A DNA stretch of 25,266 nucleotides from a virus, in the IMG/VR virus record IMGVR_UViG_3300022752_000361, positions 1 through 25,266 of that record; one strand, written 5' to 3'. Shown here piece by piece: positions 24,359 through 25,266 of this stretch. The notes beneath the pieces were generated by a model, which was given only the letters and a program-made list of their open reading frames with translations, did no database searches and was not told the origin of the DNA. How positions within the stretch are numbered: the first letter of the stretch is position 1; every line of letters starts with the position of its first letter. Made by a program: the position numbers and the translations under genes.

Positions 24359-25266
24359 ATGGAAAGCCAAGAAATTCCAGACGAGCAGCAGAGGTTCTTT
24401 GCCGCCGTCGAAAAATTGAAATCCAGCAGGGACTTCAGGCTCTTTGACTCGCCTTACCAAAGTCCTGACGTCACGCTACGGCCCTACCAGCATGTAGGAG
24501 TTGCATATATGTTGGCGGTACCGAGGGCCATACTCGGTGACCATACAGGCTTAGGTAAGACCGGTCAATCCATCTCAACCTTTATTCGTCTTCTTGAGAA
24601 GAATCCAAATCTCAAGTGCATTATCGTGACGATCAAAAGCTCCCTTTACCAGTGGGCTTCAGAGATTAGAAAGTTTACCCAAGGAATTAAAGCTTTTGCC
24701 TTGGATGCAGATTCTTTCGAAGATAGTGAAGGCAATCGTTACAAAAAGTCATCTAAAGAATCGCCAGCAGATTTTAGACAAAAAGCGTTTGATTTATTTA
24801 AACAGCAAGATGCGCACCTGATTATTACAGGGTATTCTATGCTTGTTTCTGAGAATCAAAATCTCATGGACATAGGGGATGAGTATATTGTTTTCTTTGA
24901 TGAATGTACTCAATTCAAGACGTGGAAACCTGAAATTAAATATCGAGATGAGAATAGGCTAAGGGCTCAGTCCGGTAAAAAAGCATATCTTTCAGTTTTC
25001 CAAGCCGCCTGTAATGTATCTGCGAGGGCGCAGAGGGCATATGGCCTTACCGCTACGCCAATCAAGAACAGGCTAGAAGAAGCATTTGCTTTGTACAAAG
25101 TAATTAAGCCAGAGCTTTTCCCTAATGTCACATGGTTTAGAAGCAATTTCTGTGTCTATAAAGAAATGATTATGAGAGGGAGAAGAATACCTCAACTTGT
25201 TCAATATAAGAACTTGGACAGATTTGCTGAATTAATTAAACCTTTTTACATAGGAAGGTCAAAGAG
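24359..25266 (+). CDS. SNF2-family helicase/ATPase, 3' end cut by window edge
   Basis: The frame runs from ATG at 24359 to the window edge, giving 302 residues. An in-frame TAG stands directly before the ATG and GGAG three bases before that, so the start is well set. Motifs of the SNF2/superfamily 2 ATPase core appear in order: Q-like LRPYQHVGVAYML (40-52), Walker A GDHTGLGKT (60-68, Lys67), motif Ia IIVTIKSSLYQWA, motif II FFDECT (Asp181-Glu182), and motif III YGLTATPIKN (228-237). Motif II is usually DEAH or a close variant in this family; here the last two residues are Cys-Thr. The second RecA-like lobe lies beyond the edge. Phage members are thought to act in replication, recombination or transcription; the role here is unknown. 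It stands apart from the structural genes by a 27-bp gap and probably begins a different functional block. Confidence 0.93.
   Translation, partial: MESQEIPDEQQRFFAAVEKLKSSRDFRLFDSPYQSPDVTLRPYQHVGVAYMLAVPRAILGDHTGLGKTGQSISTFIRLLEKNPNLKCIIVTIKSSLYQWASEIRKFTQGIKAFALDADSFEDSEGNRYKKSSKESPADFRQKAFDLFKQQDAHLIITGYSMLVSENQNLMDIGDEYIVFFDECTQFKTWKPEIKYRDENRLRAQSGKKAYLSVFQAACNVSARAQRAYGLTATPIKNRLEEAFALYKVIKPELFPNVTWFRSNFCVYKEMIMRGRRIPQLVQYKNLDRFAELIKPFYIGRSK

Noticed and set aside
1-25266. tRNA genes, CRISPR arrays, insertion sequences or attachment sites
   Set aside because: Nearly the whole window is coding, the gaps are at most 55 bases, and no cloverleaf, regular DNA repeats, transposase or integrase was seen.

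Overview
This window reads as part of the genome of a large, AT-rich tailed bacteriophage with a contractile tail (myovirus type). All thirteen supported genes lie on the + strand and are packed almost without gaps. Neighbouring genes often overlap by 4-14 bases or sit a few bases apart. Stop codons of all three types end long genes normally, so the standard code is used. No tRNA, rRNA, CRISPR array, insertion sequence or integrase was seen. The host cannot be named. A beta-rich, Phe-terminated protein near the right end hints at a host with an outer membrane, but only weakly.

Left part (3-3228): three coupled genes of unknown function, the first cut by the window edge, probably encode virion or baseplate components. 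Central part (3268-11052): a gp25/W-like baseplate wedge protein, a giant baseplate J-like protein with fibronectin-type segments, and a protein with an N-terminal tail-protein-I-like domain. This is the W-J-I order known from P2-like phages, but J and I carry very long extra regions. Next (11108-21538): a 200-aa tail-associated protein, a 1040-aa tail protein and a 2223-aa tail-fibre-like protein. The last of these has many copies of a 'VNG...DY' beta-module, a LamG-like lectin domain, a ThuA/glutamine-amidotransferase-like domain and a repetitive beta-rich stalk.

The most unusual part is 21546-24331. A small single-span membrane protein, a stand-alone response-regulator receiver, a soluble histidine kinase, a two-span holin-like protein and a membrane-anchored Ser/Glu-rich protein form one tight gene string directly behind the tail-fibre gene. 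The kinase and receiver keep every key residue, so this looks like a complete phage-encoded two-component pair embedded between tail and putative lysis genes. The receiver has no DNA-binding output domain, so any output should act through protein contacts. The link to lysis or virion function is inferred from position only.

At the right edge (24359 onward) an SNF2-family helicase/ATPase begins and runs off the window. It marks the change from the structural region to DNA-metabolism genes. It carries DECT where the family usually has DEAH/DExH.
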